Part shown: in pieces, positions 5,825-13,452 of the stretch | Layout: every line of letters begins with the position of its first letter | Numbering within the stretch: position 1 is the stretch's first letter | Origin: Verrucomicrobia bacterium UBA3750 | GTDB lineage: Bacteria; Verrucomicrobiota; Kiritimatiellia; RFP12; UBA1067 | Length of the DNA stretch: 17,008 bases | Assembly: GCA_002371755.1 (NCBI GenBank) | Contig: DFGM01000141.1 | Location: 798 to 17,805, forward strand | Reading direction: 5' to 3' | Program-made: the position numbers and the translations under genes | The notes under the pieces: generated by a model | Databases searched by the model: none | What the model was told of the DNA's origin: nothing | The model's input: only the letters and a program-made list of their open reading frames with translations

Positions 5825-6607
5825 ATGCGAAACGAACGAGAAGAGTGGTATGATGAAGAGCAGAAGGTCTGCATCACGATAGCGGATGTGACAGATGCTG
5901 CCCAGAGGCTTGCGGCGGGGCATTTGTGCGGACCTGTAAGTGCGCATTTCCTCTCCGAGGCGCTCGCAGCGGCGGCGTTGCTCGGTGCGGAGACGTCGGA
6001 GGAAGATGAGACGCTCATTCTGCAAATGAAATGCACGGGTCCCATAGGCGGAATCGTGGCTGAATGCACCAGTGCCGGGACGCTCAGGGGATACACGGAA
6101 AAGAAGGTGCTTGAAGATTTCGACGGACTCGGCAAGCCCGACCCGAGGAAAGTGCTGGGAGAGCGCCAGATTCAGGTGACGAGGTCGGTGCCCGGGCGGA
6201 TTATCTCGCAGGGACTCGCCACCACGCTGGGTGGATATCTTACGCAATCGCTCCAGCGCAATGCCGAAATCCGCGTGGAGGCCGCGGTGAGCGACGAAGT
6301 CGAGATTCTTGAAGCGCGCGGCGTGATGGTTGAGGCGTTGCCCGATTCTCCGCTTCCGAAGGACGCGAAACTCCTGAAACCGCTGAAGGGGCTGGATGCC
6401 TCCTCGCGCAATCTCCTCAAGAAACTCGGCTATCCAAACGCCAAACTCAAGAAGACCACGCCTCTTTCCTTCGCGTGCCGCTGTTCCGCCGAACGCGCTG
6501 CGGCGATGCTCGCGGCGCTTGACGGGAAGGAGCGCGCGGAACTCCCCGAGACCGTGGATATCACCTGCCACATGTGCGGCAAGACTTGGAGCGTGAAAAC
6601 AAGATGA
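5825..6607 (+). CDS. hslO: Hsp33 redox-activated chaperone
   Basis: A 260-residue Hsp33, a cytoplasmic holdase switched on by oxidation. The N-terminal domain includes LSEALAAAALLGAETSEEDE and KCTGPIGGIVAEC, and the C-terminal zinc redox switch has the four expected cysteines as CRC (218-220) and CHMC (248-251). The chaperone should therefore be redox-competent. GGAGGA (5815-5820) precedes the ATG at 5825; an in-frame ATG at 5804 lies directly after the -10 hexamer and is unlikely to be transcribed as a start. The gene overlaps alr by ATGA (6604-6607), so the two are probably co-translated. Confidence 0.93.
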   Translation: MRNEREEWYDEEQKVCITIADVTDAAQRLAAGHLCGPVSAHFLSEALAAAALLGAETSEEDETLILQMKCTGPIGGIVAECTSAGTLRGYTEKKVLEDFDGLGKPDPRKVLGERQIQVTRSVPGRIISQGLATTLGGYLTQSLQRNAEIRVEAAVSDEVEILEARGVMVEALPDSPLPKDAKLLKPLKGLDASSRNLLKKLGYPNAKLKKTTPLSFACRCSAERAAAMLAALDGKERAELPETVDITCHMCGKTWSVKTR

Positions 6608-7761
6608 AAACGTCTCTAACCCATCGCGTCAGGGTGGAAATAGATCTTGCCGCCCTCAAGCGCAACTACACGAAAATCGCCCGCAAGGCGCACCCGGCGC
6701 AAGTCCTGGCCGTGATGAAAGCGAACGCCTACGGCTTAGGCGTCGGGGAATACGCGAAAGCTCTCGCGGCGGCAGGCTGCAGAATGTTCGGAGTGGCCGA
6801 ACCCTTCGAGGCGCTTGAACTCGTAAACGCAAAGTCTCTTTCGGGCCTCGGATGCGAGGTGCAGATTCTCTCGTCCATCCTCCCGGACGAAATACCGGAG
6901 ATGGTGGCGGCCGGGGTCATACTGCCCGTGACCGGCCTTGAAAGCGCAAAACTCATCTCCGCTGCGGCACGCCGCCTCAAAAAGACGGCGAAGGTGCATT
7001 TCAAGATAGATACCGGAATGGGGAGGCTTGGCATACTTTCGGAAGATGCGATAACTGTTATGAAGGCGGTCGAAGCGCTGCCGAATCTCGATTGCGAGGG
7101 CGTTTTCACGCATTGTCCGATGGCTTACGACCCGAAAGACGTCTATACGAAGCGTCAGATTGCGCGGTTCAAGCGCCTTGTAAAGGAAGCGGAGGAGGAG
7201 GGGATGACGTTCCGCAAGGTACATATGGCGGCATCGGACGCGATAAACAACTTCCCGGAAACGTTGAAGGCGCCGTTCAATGTGGTGAGGACGGGCATCA
7301 ATCTGCACGGGAGTTTCGATCCGAACGGCAGAAGGGTGTTTGCGCTGGAGAGCGTGCTTACGCTAAAGACGCGCGTTGCGCAAGTGCGCATGCTGCCGGC
7401 CGGCACGACGCTTGGGTACGGCCGCACTTGGTGCCTGAAGGAGCCGACTCTGGTAGCGACGATATCGGCAGGCTACGCGGATGGTCTGCCGCTTGCGCTC
7501 GCCAACCGCGCCTCGGTGCTGATAAAGGGCAAACGCTGCCCGGTGATTGGGCGCGTATCGATGGACTATACGACCGTCGACGTATCGGACGTGCCGGACG
7601 TGGCGGCCGGTGACGAGGTGGTGTGCCTCGGGAGTTCCGGCTCCGAGACGATTACACCCGACGATTGGGCTGCGCTCAAAGGCACGCACGCTTACGACAT
7701 CATCTGCTCGTTCGGCTCGCGCGTGCAGCGTGTGGTCGCATCCCGCGACGGTGAAACGTAA
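6604..7761 (+). CDS. alr: Alanine racemase
   Basis: A 385-residue pyridoxal-phosphate enzyme that converts L-alanine to D-alanine for peptidoglycan. The PLP lysine is Lys39 in the diagnostic VMKANAYGLG motif. The second catalytic residue, Tyr272, is in the conserved LGYGRTW segment. GMGRLG (138-143), GYADGLP (290-296) and GRVSMDYTTVDVSDV (316-330) complete the family signature. Length and residues indicate an active enzyme. The start overlaps the hslO stop; translation probably depends on coupling because no strong ribosome binding site is close. The kinase gene follows after 14 bp. Confidence 0.95.
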   Translation: MKTSLTHRVRVEIDLAALKRNYTKIARKAHPAQVLAVMKANAYGLGVGEYAKALAAAGCRMFGVAEPFEALELVNAKSLSGLGCEVQILSSILPDEIPEMVAAGVILPVTGLESAKLISAAARRLKKTAKVHFKIDTGMGRLGILSEDAITVMKAVEALPNLDCEGVFTHCPMAYDPKDVYTKRQIARFKRLVKEAEEEGMTFRKVHMAASDAINNFPETLKAPFNVVRTGINLHGSFDPNGRRVFALESVLTLKTRVAQVRMLPAGTTLGYGRTWCLKEPTLVATISAGYADGLPLALANRASVLIKGKRCPVIGRVSMDYTTVDVSDVPDVAAGDEVVCLGSSGSETITPDDWAALKGTHAYDIICSFGSRVQRVVASRDGET

Positions 7762-7775
7762 GCGAAGCGCCCAGC

Positions 7776-9242
7776 ATGTTCTCGGACGCTCCATCCATCG
7801 AAAAGTGGCTCTCGACACGCAAAAGCGACGAGATGCCGAGTTCGCGGCTTGCGCCTGGCGAGAAAGTGGGCGAATGGCGCGTGACGGCGTTTCTCGGTGC
7901 CGGGCTTTCTGCGGAAGTATACCGCGTCACCAATCTGCGCTATGGACAGGAAGGTGCGCTCAAGCTGCTCGTCGATTCCACGCGCGGATTGAAGGAGCGT
8001 TTCCAGACCGAAGCGGATGCGCTCAGGTTTCTTTCCATACCGGCCGTGCCGCGGTTCATGGGAGCGGGCGAGCACAAAGGCGCGCCTTATTATGTAATGG
8101 AGTATCTTCATCCGCTCCCGGAGCCGATGAAGCGTTCCGATGTGGCGGCCTTCATGATACGCCTCGCCAAAGCCGTGCAGAAACTTCATGACGCCGGCTA
8201 CATTCACCGCGATCTCAAGCCCGGCAACGTAATGTTGCGCCAGGGCGGCGAACCTGTCCTCATCGACTTGGGGCTTGTGAAAAAGCGCGGCACCCGTTCC
8301 ACAGGCATGGGTGTGCGGCACGGGAACGGCATTTCCCTCATAGACGGCAAGCCAGTCGGGGTGGGGACGCTCGATTACGCCGCCCCTGAACAGCTTCTCA
8401 AGGGTGAAGCATCGGTGGAAAGCGACGTCTTTTCGCTCGGCAAGATGCTGCGTGCGCTTTATGACGGCCATGTGCCTGCCAACGTCAAAGGGACGATACG
8501 CCGCGCCACGCGCGACGTGCCGTCCGACAGATACCGCTCGGCAGCCGATTTCGCCAAGGCTCTCAGGGCGCGAAACCGTCCGCTGTATGTGTCAGGGGCG
8601 GTATTCCTTCTGGTTGCAAGCCTTCTGGCGGCGTTCCCCGCATTGAAGCCAGTAGCCGCGAAATGGCTCGGGTCAGTCTTGAAACAGCAGCAAAGCGAGC
8701 TCGTCGTTGCGCAAAAGCCGGAAGAAAGCGATGAAGCGTACTTCCGGCGCATCATGCCGCTTGCCGGGAAGGGCGATGTGGTGGCGCAGATGGCTGTGGC
8801 GGAGGCGTATTTCTACGGACGCGGCACGGCGACGAACCGTGCCGAGGCGGTGGTTTGGTACACGAAAGCGGCCGAATCCGGCGAAGCGGATGCCCAAGCT
8901 TCCCTCGCGCTCTGCCTTTTCCGGGGCTGGGGATGCCAAAGAGATATAAATGCGGCGGCTTCATGGTGGGCAAAAGCCGCCGAAAAGGGCAATCTTGGCG
9001 CAATCAACGACCTCGCCTTCTGCCATATGCACGGCTTTGGCGTGGAGAAGGATACCGGGAAGGCGTTTGCGCTTGCGATGAGTGCGGCGGAACGCGGCCA
9101 CGCTCCTTCCCAGACGATGGTTGGCGAATGCTATCTCGACGGACGCGGGGTGGAGCGCGATATCGAGCGCGCCGAGACCTGGCTTTACCGTGCGGCCCGG
9201 CAGGGCAACAAACGCGCCCAAATGCTCCTCCGCACCCGCTGA
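7776..9242 (+). CDS. Membrane-anchored Ser/Thr kinase with C-terminal Sel1 repeats
   Basis: A 488-residue protein with three parts. A Hanks-type kinase domain spans about 32-268: glycine loop GAGLSAEVY (41-49), Lys63, HRDLKPGN (144-151), DLG in place of DFG at 164-166, and APE at 203-205, so all catalytic residues are present. One membrane span follows at about 271-290. Four Sel1-type repeats of 36 residues then run from 335 to 478, each with the pattern A.A.YF.G.G...N...A..WY.KAAE.G. The repeats are predicted outside the cytoplasm and may bind a protein or cell-wall ligand, with the kinase inside. An insertion of about 15 residues sits in the activation segment (GMGVRHGNGISLIDGK). The start lacks a good ribosome binding site. 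Its proximity to alr hints at, but does not prove, an envelope link. Confidence 0.87.
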   Translation: MFSDAPSIEKWLSTRKSDEMPSSRLAPGEKVGEWRVTAFLGAGLSAEVYRVTNLRYGQEGALKLLVDSTRGLKERFQTEADALRFLSIPAVPRFMGAGEHKGAPYYVMEYLHPLPEPMKRSDVAAFMIRLAKAVQKLHDAGYIHRDLKPGNVMLRQGGEPVLIDLGLVKKRGTRSTGMGVRHGNGISLIDGKPVGVGTLDYAAPEQLLKGEASVESDVFSLGKMLRALYDGHVPANVKGTIRRATRDVPSDRYRSAADFAKALRARNRPLYVSGAVFLLVASLLAAFPALKPVAAKWLGSVLKQQQSELVVAQKPEESDEAYFRRIMPLAGKGDVVAQMAVAEAYFYGRGTATNRAEAVVWYTKAAESGEADAQASLALCLFRGWGCQRDINAAASWWAKAAEKGNLGAINDLAFCHMHGFGVEKDTGKAFALAMSAAERGHAPSQTMVGECYLDGRGVERDIERAETWLYRAARQGNKRAQMLLRTR

Positions 9243-9270
9243 ACGGAAATCCCAAAATCCCAATCCGCCC

Positions 9271-9298
9271 CCGCCTCGCCCACTGGACGGCGTGGCGG
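9271..9298 (+). terminator. Possible weak terminator after the kinase gene
   Basis: CCGCCTCGCC (9271-9280) pairs with GGCGTGGCGG (9289-9298) with one T-T mismatch, around the loop CACTGGAC. AAATTT follows rather than a clean T-run. The hairpin overlaps the putative -35 of the secDF promoter, so folding in DNA or RNA and promoter use occupy the same bases. Confidence 0.4.
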
Positions 9299-9312
9299 AA
9301 ATTTGGTATAAT
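9284..9312 (+). promoter_or_regulatory. Sigma70-type extended -10 promoter for secDF
   Basis: TATAAT (9307-9312) preceded by TGG (9304-9306) gives an extended -10. TGGACG (9284-9289) matches four of six -35 positions at 17-bp spacing. The leader would be about 30 bases with a ribosome binding site AAAGGA before the ATG at 9348. Confidence 0.72.
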
Positions 9313-9347
9313 AAATCGCAATAGCCCTTGAAAGGATAAAGGAAAAC

Positions 9348-11936
9348 ATGGCAAAGGATTCAATTGTTCGCAACAACATATGGAAATGGCTGATACTCGG
9401 CCTTATCGCCGCAGTATCGGTGCATGTCACGTTCCCTGCGAAGGAGAAGCTCAGGTTCGGGTTGGACTTGAAAGGCGGCACCAGCTTTACGCTTGGCGTG
9501 GATACCGAGAAACTGGCCGACACGATTGTCGCGGCCGATCCTTCTGTCACGAACGAAGCCGGCCGTCTCGAGCGCCGCATCGAAGAGACTCTCAAGGATT
9601 GCGACGAGCGCATCACTTCGGTCATACGCAAGCGCGTCGACGCGATGGGCACCAACGAACCGGTGATTCAGAGCCTTCCGAAGAAGCACCAGCTCATCGT
9701 GCAGCTCCCGGGCGTGGACAAGGAAGTGCGCGACCAGGCGAAGGCGAGGCTGCAATCCGCGGCGTTCCTCGAGTTCCGTCTTACCCATCCGAGGGATGCG
9801 AAGCTGGTAAACGATCTCCTTGCCAAAGACATCGCCCCCGAGGGCTACGAAAAGGCCGGCAACGGCTATGTGCGGGCGGCAAACTGGGCGGAAGTCGTAA
9901 AGCAGCCTGGCTACGCTACGCGTCTCGCGGCCTGGCAGACCACCGACGACCGCTATCGCTTCATGCTTGAAGATCGTGGCGTGGATGAAGATTCCAAGGA
10001 CGGCAAGCGCGTCTACGCTCCGCATTTCGTCTCGCGCAACGTCGAGCTCACGGGCAACGAGCTTGAGCGCGCGTCCTGGGAAAAGGACGACATGAGCGCG
10101 TTCTACCGCGTGGCGTTCCGTCTTTCCTCCGAGGGCGGGCGCAAGTTTGCGGCTCTTACGCGCAACTATAAGCCGAACGGTCCGAAGAACCGTTCCGAGC
10201 GCGGTCGTGCGCTTGCCATCGTTCTTGACGGCATGCTTATTTCCGCGCCCGAGATCAAGAGCGAGATTGGCTCTTCCGGCGAAATCACCGGTCGTTTCAC
10301 GCGCACCGAGGCCAAGCAGCTTGCCGACGATCTCAACGCCGGCGCCCTGCCCGCCCCGCTCAAGATACTTGCCGAGACCACCGTCGCGCCCACCGTGGGC
10401 GAAGATGCCATCAACTCCGGCATCTGGGCGGCCGGCATAGGCTTTGCGCTCGTCGCGATCTTCATGTTCATCTACTATTGGTACGCCGGTCTCGTGGCGG
10501 ATGTGGCGCTCTTCCTTGACATTGCGCTTCTTCCCTGTGCGCTTGTCGTGGTCGCCAACCTGCTCGGCGTCTTTGCCCACGATCCTTCCATGGGCGGGGG
10601 CGGCTCCATGCAGCTTCCCGTGCTGACCATGCCCGGCATCGCAGGTCTCGTGCTCACGCTTGGCATGGCTGTGGACGCCAACGTGCTCATCTTCGAGCGC
10701 ATCCGCGAAGAGTTCCAGAACGGTGCTTCCGCCGGCACTGCGGTAAAGCAGGGCTATGGCCGCGCCTTCACCGCCATCTTCGACTCCAACCTCACCACGA
10801 TTCTCACGGGTATCATCCTCTTCGTGGTCGGCACAGGTCCCGTGCGCGGCTTCGCCATCACCCTTACGGCCGGCGTGGTGCTCTCGATGTTCACGGCGCT
10901 CGTAGTCACCCGCCTCGTCTTCGACCACGCAGTCGATCCCGACGGCAAGAAGCCCTTCAAGATGTTGCAGTTCTTCAAGGCGCCCAAGTACGACTTCATG
11001 CGGTTCGGCAAGTATACGCTTATAGGTTCGGCTGCCGTCATCGTCATCTCCCTCGCCATCTTCGCAATCCGCCTCGGCGTGAACAAGGCGAGCGTCCTCG
11101 CGGTCGACTTGACAGGCGGCACCTCTATCGTCTACGACCTCACGCAGGATGAGGCCAAGCAACCCTCCGTGGCTGACGTCCGCAGCGTACTCAACGACTT
11201 CGACAATGCCATGGTGATACAGTATCAGCGCGGCGTCGGCAACACCACGCTTCTCGTCAAGACGGGCGAATCCGCCGAGACGAAGAAGGGCTCCCAGCTC
11301 GAGAACCGCGACGTTGGCGCGTATGTCACGAAGCTCCTTTGCGAGAAGTTCCCGGATGCGGCCATTAGCCCGGCAAGCGTAGAGGAAGTCGGCTCCATGG
11401 TGGGCGCGGACCTCAAGAAGTCCGGCACCAAGGCAGTTCTCTTCTCGCTTGTGGCGATTCTCGTGTATGTGGGCTTCCGCTTCCAGTTCGGCTTCGGCTT
11501 GGGTGCGCTCGTCGCCCTCGCCCACGACGCGCTCATCGCGCTCGGCCTCTTCTCGCTGTGCGGACGCCAGGTCTCGCTCATCGTCGTGACTGCGCTTCTC
11601 ACCATCATCGGCTACTCGGTGAACGACACGGTGGTCGTGTTCGACCGTATCCGCGAAGCGCTCAGGCACGACAGGAAGCTCACGTTCGCAGAACTCTGCA
11701 ACACCGCCATCAACGCCTGCCTCTCGCGCACCGTCATCACGTCCGTGACCACGCTCTTTGCGATTCTCGCGCTGTTCCTCTTCGGCGACGGCTCTATCTT
11801 CGACTTCGCGTTGATGATGCTGATCGGCGTTGTGGCCGGCACCTACTCTTCAATCTTCATCGCAACTCCGGTGATGTTCTGGTGGTATCGCGGCAAGCGT
11901 CCCCAGTTCGAAGCCGAGGAGAAAAAGGAAGACTGA
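9348..11936 (+). CDS. secDF: Fused protein translocase subunit SecDF
   Basis: An 862-residue fusion of SecD and SecF, the proton-driven membrane proteins that pull exported proteins through SecYEG. The SecD half has the first helix at about 12-29, the signature GLDLKGGTSFTLGV (38-51), a large periplasmic P1 domain, and the D4 motif MAVDANVLIFERIREE near 440-456. The junction lies at about 530-545 (MLQFFKAPKYDFM). The SecF half shows AVDLTGGTSIVYDL near 584 and YSVNDTVVVFDRIRE near 754. Twelve membrane spans are expected. The acidic residues thought to carry protons are present in both halves. It starts its own unit, preceded by AAAGGA, and is followed by plsY only 3 bp after the stop. Confidence 0.95.
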   Translation: MAKDSIVRNNIWKWLILGLIAAVSVHVTFPAKEKLRFGLDLKGGTSFTLGVDTEKLADTIVAADPSVTNEAGRLERRIEETLKDCDERITSVIRKRVDAMGTNEPVIQSLPKKHQLIVQLPGVDKEVRDQAKARLQSAAFLEFRLTHPRDAKLVNDLLAKDIAPEGYEKAGNGYVRAANWAEVVKQPGYATRLAAWQTTDDRYRFMLEDRGVDEDSKDGKRVYAPHFVSRNVELTGNELERASWEKDDMSAFYRVAFRLSSEGGRKFAALTRNYKPNGPKNRSERGRALAIVLDGMLISAPEIKSEIGSSGEITGRFTRTEAKQLADDLNAGALPAPLKILAETTVAPTVGEDAINSGIWAAGIGFALVAIFMFIYYWYAGLVADVALFLDIALLPCALVVVANLLGVFAHDPSMGGGGSMQLPVLTMPGIAGLVLTLGMAVDANVLIFERIREEFQNGASAGTAVKQGYGRAFTAIFDSNLTTILTGIILFVVGTGPVRGFAITLTAGVVLSMFTALVVTRLVFDHAVDPDGKKPFKMLQFFKAPKYDFMRFGKYTLIGSAAVIVISLAIFAIRLGVNKASVLAVDLTGGTSIVYDLTQDEAKQPSVADVRSVLNDFDNAMVIQYQRGVGNTTLLVKTGESAETKKGSQLENRDVGAYVTKLLCEKFPDAAISPASVEEVGSMVGADLKKSGTKAVLFSLVAILVYVGFRFQFGFGLGALVALAHDALIALGLFSLCGRQVSLIVVTALLTIIGYSVNDTVVVFDRIREALRHDRKLTFAELCNTAINACLSRTVITSVTTLFAILALFLFGDGSIFDFALMMLIGVVAGTYSSIFIATPVMFWWYRGKRPQFEAEEKKED

Positions 11937-11939
11937 GGC

Positions 11940-12626
11940 ATGGGAAGCCATATTCTGACGGCTCTTGCGGTAATTGGCGCCTACTTGATAGGCGCCATTC
12001 CGTTTGGTTTCCTCATCGGCAAGATGAGGGGCGTGGATGTGCGCACCGTTGGCTCGAAGAATATCGGCGCCACCAACGTATTCCGCACGGTAGGAAAGAA
12101 GTGGGGGCTTATCGCCTTCGCCTGCGACTTTCTCAAAGGATACCTGCCGACTCTTGTCTGCACGGTTCTTGTTGCGCGTTCGCAGGCGTGCGCCGCCCAA
12201 GCCGCTGAAGGCGCTTCGCCATCGTGCGCGCTGCCGCTGTGGCTGCCGCTGGCCGTGGGCGTCGCGTGCGTCATAGGCCACATGCTCACGCCGTACATGA
12301 AGTTCAAGGGCGGCAAGGGAGTGGCCACCGCTTTCGGAATGCTCGTCGCGCTCGTCCCGGGCCTCGTGGGCATCGCATTCCTCGTGTTCGCCGTCTTCTT
12401 CGGCTTTTCGCACTTCATTTCGCTCGGGTCGTGCGCGGCGGCGGCATTTCTCGCGGTCGGCGTGTGGGTGCAGGAGTATGTTCTTTTTGGCACCGGACGC
12501 CTTGCCATGTGCATCCTCATCACGCTCATAGCCATATTCGTGATCTGGAAGCACCGCTCCAACATCAAGCGCCTCGTCAAGGGCGAAGAAAACAAGATCT
12601 ACCTCTTCGGCAAGCCAACGGCATGA
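11940..12626 (+). CDS. plsY: Acyl-phosphate:glycerol-3-phosphate acyltransferase PlsY
   Basis: A 228-residue integral membrane acyltransferase that makes lysophosphatidic acid from acyl-phosphate and glycerol-3-phosphate, the first acylation step of phospholipid synthesis. All three family motifs are visible: GSKNIGATNVFRTVGK (38-53), GHMLTPYMKFKGGKGVATAFG (113-133, glycine-rich), and HRSNIKRLVKGEE near the C-terminus. Five membrane spans fit the hydrophobic pattern. A loop of about 20 residues (80-99, SQACAAQAAEGASPSC) between two spans is longer than in many homologues. It starts 3 bp after secDF and ends 3 bp before the next gene, so all three are one unit. Confidence 0.94.
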   Translation: MGSHILTALAVIGAYLIGAIPFGFLIGKMRGVDVRTVGSKNIGATNVFRTVGKKWGLIAFACDFLKGYLPTLVCTVLVARSQACAAQAAEGASPSCALPLWLPLAVGVACVIGHMLTPYMKFKGGKGVATAFGMLVALVPGLVGIAFLVFAVFFGFSHFISLGSCAAAAFLAVGVWVQEYVLFGTGRLAMCILITLIAIFVIWKHRSNIKRLVKGEENKIYLFGKPTA

Positions 12627-12629
12627 TGG

Positions 12630-13346
12630 ATGGTCTATGAGTACCTATATCAGACGCGCGACAATGAGAACAAGTCGGGCGAGATTAGGGCGAAAAACCG
12701 CGCCGAAGCGTATGCCGCGCTCAGAAAACAGGGGATAAAGCCGTATCGTCTAATAGGCGACGACCCCACCTGGTGGCAGATGTGGCACTGGCATGTGGCT
12801 GGCGGTGTGGCGGCACTCGCTATCCTTTTTGTGGCTGGCGACTTCATTTTCTACTTTGCTGCGGCGGCGAAGTATGGCCCTGCGAAACGCGCACAGCTCC
12901 AAGGCGACATGCAGTTCATCGCCAAAGGCGTTGCCGACGGCTGGCAGGAGATTTTCCCGAGTGCGCTCGACAGGCGTCTTGCCGCCTATGCCCAGCCGGG
13001 CTGGAAGCTTGAACCCCAGGAGGCAACGGCAGAGGAGGCCAAATCCTACATCGCCGAGTTGGAAATCCCGATTGAACGCTCACGCGAAGAATCGCCCGAA
13101 GTGCGCCAGTTGAAGAATATCGTGGAGGGGATGCGCGGCGAGATGCGCGAATATCTCGCCTCCGGCGGCACGGTGGCCGACTACCTCGAGTTCCTTGAAG
13201 AGCGACAGCAGCGCGAAAGCGACCTCAGGGACAAGGCGCGCGAGACTCTCGAGCGCGCTCCGGAGGATATGCGCCGCCGCGCTTGGCTCAACCTCAATAT
13301 CCGCCTTGGCGATATGGGCATAGCTCTGTTGCCTGAGCCGCAGTAG
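12630..13346 (+). CDS. Uncharacterised single-span membrane protein with GspF-N-like start
   Basis: A 238-residue protein I cannot name. Residues 1-42 (YEYLYQTRDNENKSGEIRA, then AEAYAALRKQGIKPYRL) look like the small beta module at the N-terminus of GspF/PilC proteins of type II secretion and type IV pili, which reads YEY...G....G.I.A....A...LR.QG..P. One membrane helix follows at about 56-80. The rest (83-238) is charged, helix-rich and contains heptad-like stretches at about 155-215, suggesting a coiled coil. There are no pilin-assembly GspF repeats, so it is not a GspF itself. It starts 3 bp after plsY and lacks a strong ribosome binding site, so coupling is likely. Function is unknown; an envelope role is only inferred from neighbours. 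Confidence 0.75.
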   Translation: MVYEYLYQTRDNENKSGEIRAKNRAEAYAALRKQGIKPYRLIGDDPTWWQMWHWHVAGGVAALAILFVAGDFIFYFAAAAKYGPAKRAQLQGDMQFIAKGVADGWQEIFPSALDRRLAAYAQPGWKLEPQEATAEEAKSYIAELEIPIERSREESPEVRQLKNIVEGMRGEMREYLASGGTVADYLEFLEERQQRESDLRDKARETLERAPEDMRRRAWLNLNIRLGDMGIALLPEPQ

Positions 13347-13390
13347 GCGGGCGTCCCGCGGATTGCCCGAATGCCCGGCTGCGCAGCAAA

Positions 13391-13410
13391 CCCGCCAACA
13401 TGAGGGCGGG
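13391..13410 (+). terminator. GC-rich hairpin ahead of the htpX promoter
   Basis: CCCGCC (13391-13396) pairs with GGCGGG (13405-13410) around an 8-base loop; a smaller GCGGG/CCCGC stem sits at 13347-13359 just after the previous stop. Neither has a T-run. They lie at the presumed end of the secDF-plsY unit and could act as weak terminators or fold near the htpX -35 region. Confidence 0.35.
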
Positions 13411-13414
13411 GAAA

Positions 13415-13425
13415 TATGGTAAAAT
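13415..13425 (+). promoter_or_regulatory. Extended -10 promoter for htpX
   Basis: TATGGTAAAAT, with TAAAAT at 13420-13425 and TGG directly upstream, matches the promoters ahead of secG, hslO and secDF. No clear -35 is seen at 16-18 bp. The site lies 28 bp before the htpX ATG, which rules out the in-frame ATG at 13426 as a likely start. Confidence 0.62.
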
Positions 13426-13452
13426 ATGCACCTAGCAGAAAGAAGGGACAAC

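Noticed and set aside
7776..9242. Pseudokinase interpretation because of DLG instead of DFG
   Set aside because: Lys63, the HRD Asp146, Asn151 and the metal-binding Asp164 are all present, and DLG occurs in active bacterial kinases.
9360..11669. A 769-codon open frame on the minus strand opposite secDF
   Set aside because: It is the antisense of an unmistakable secDF gene, has low-complexity charged composition typical of reverse-strand reading in GC-rich genes, and shows no recognisable domain or start signal.
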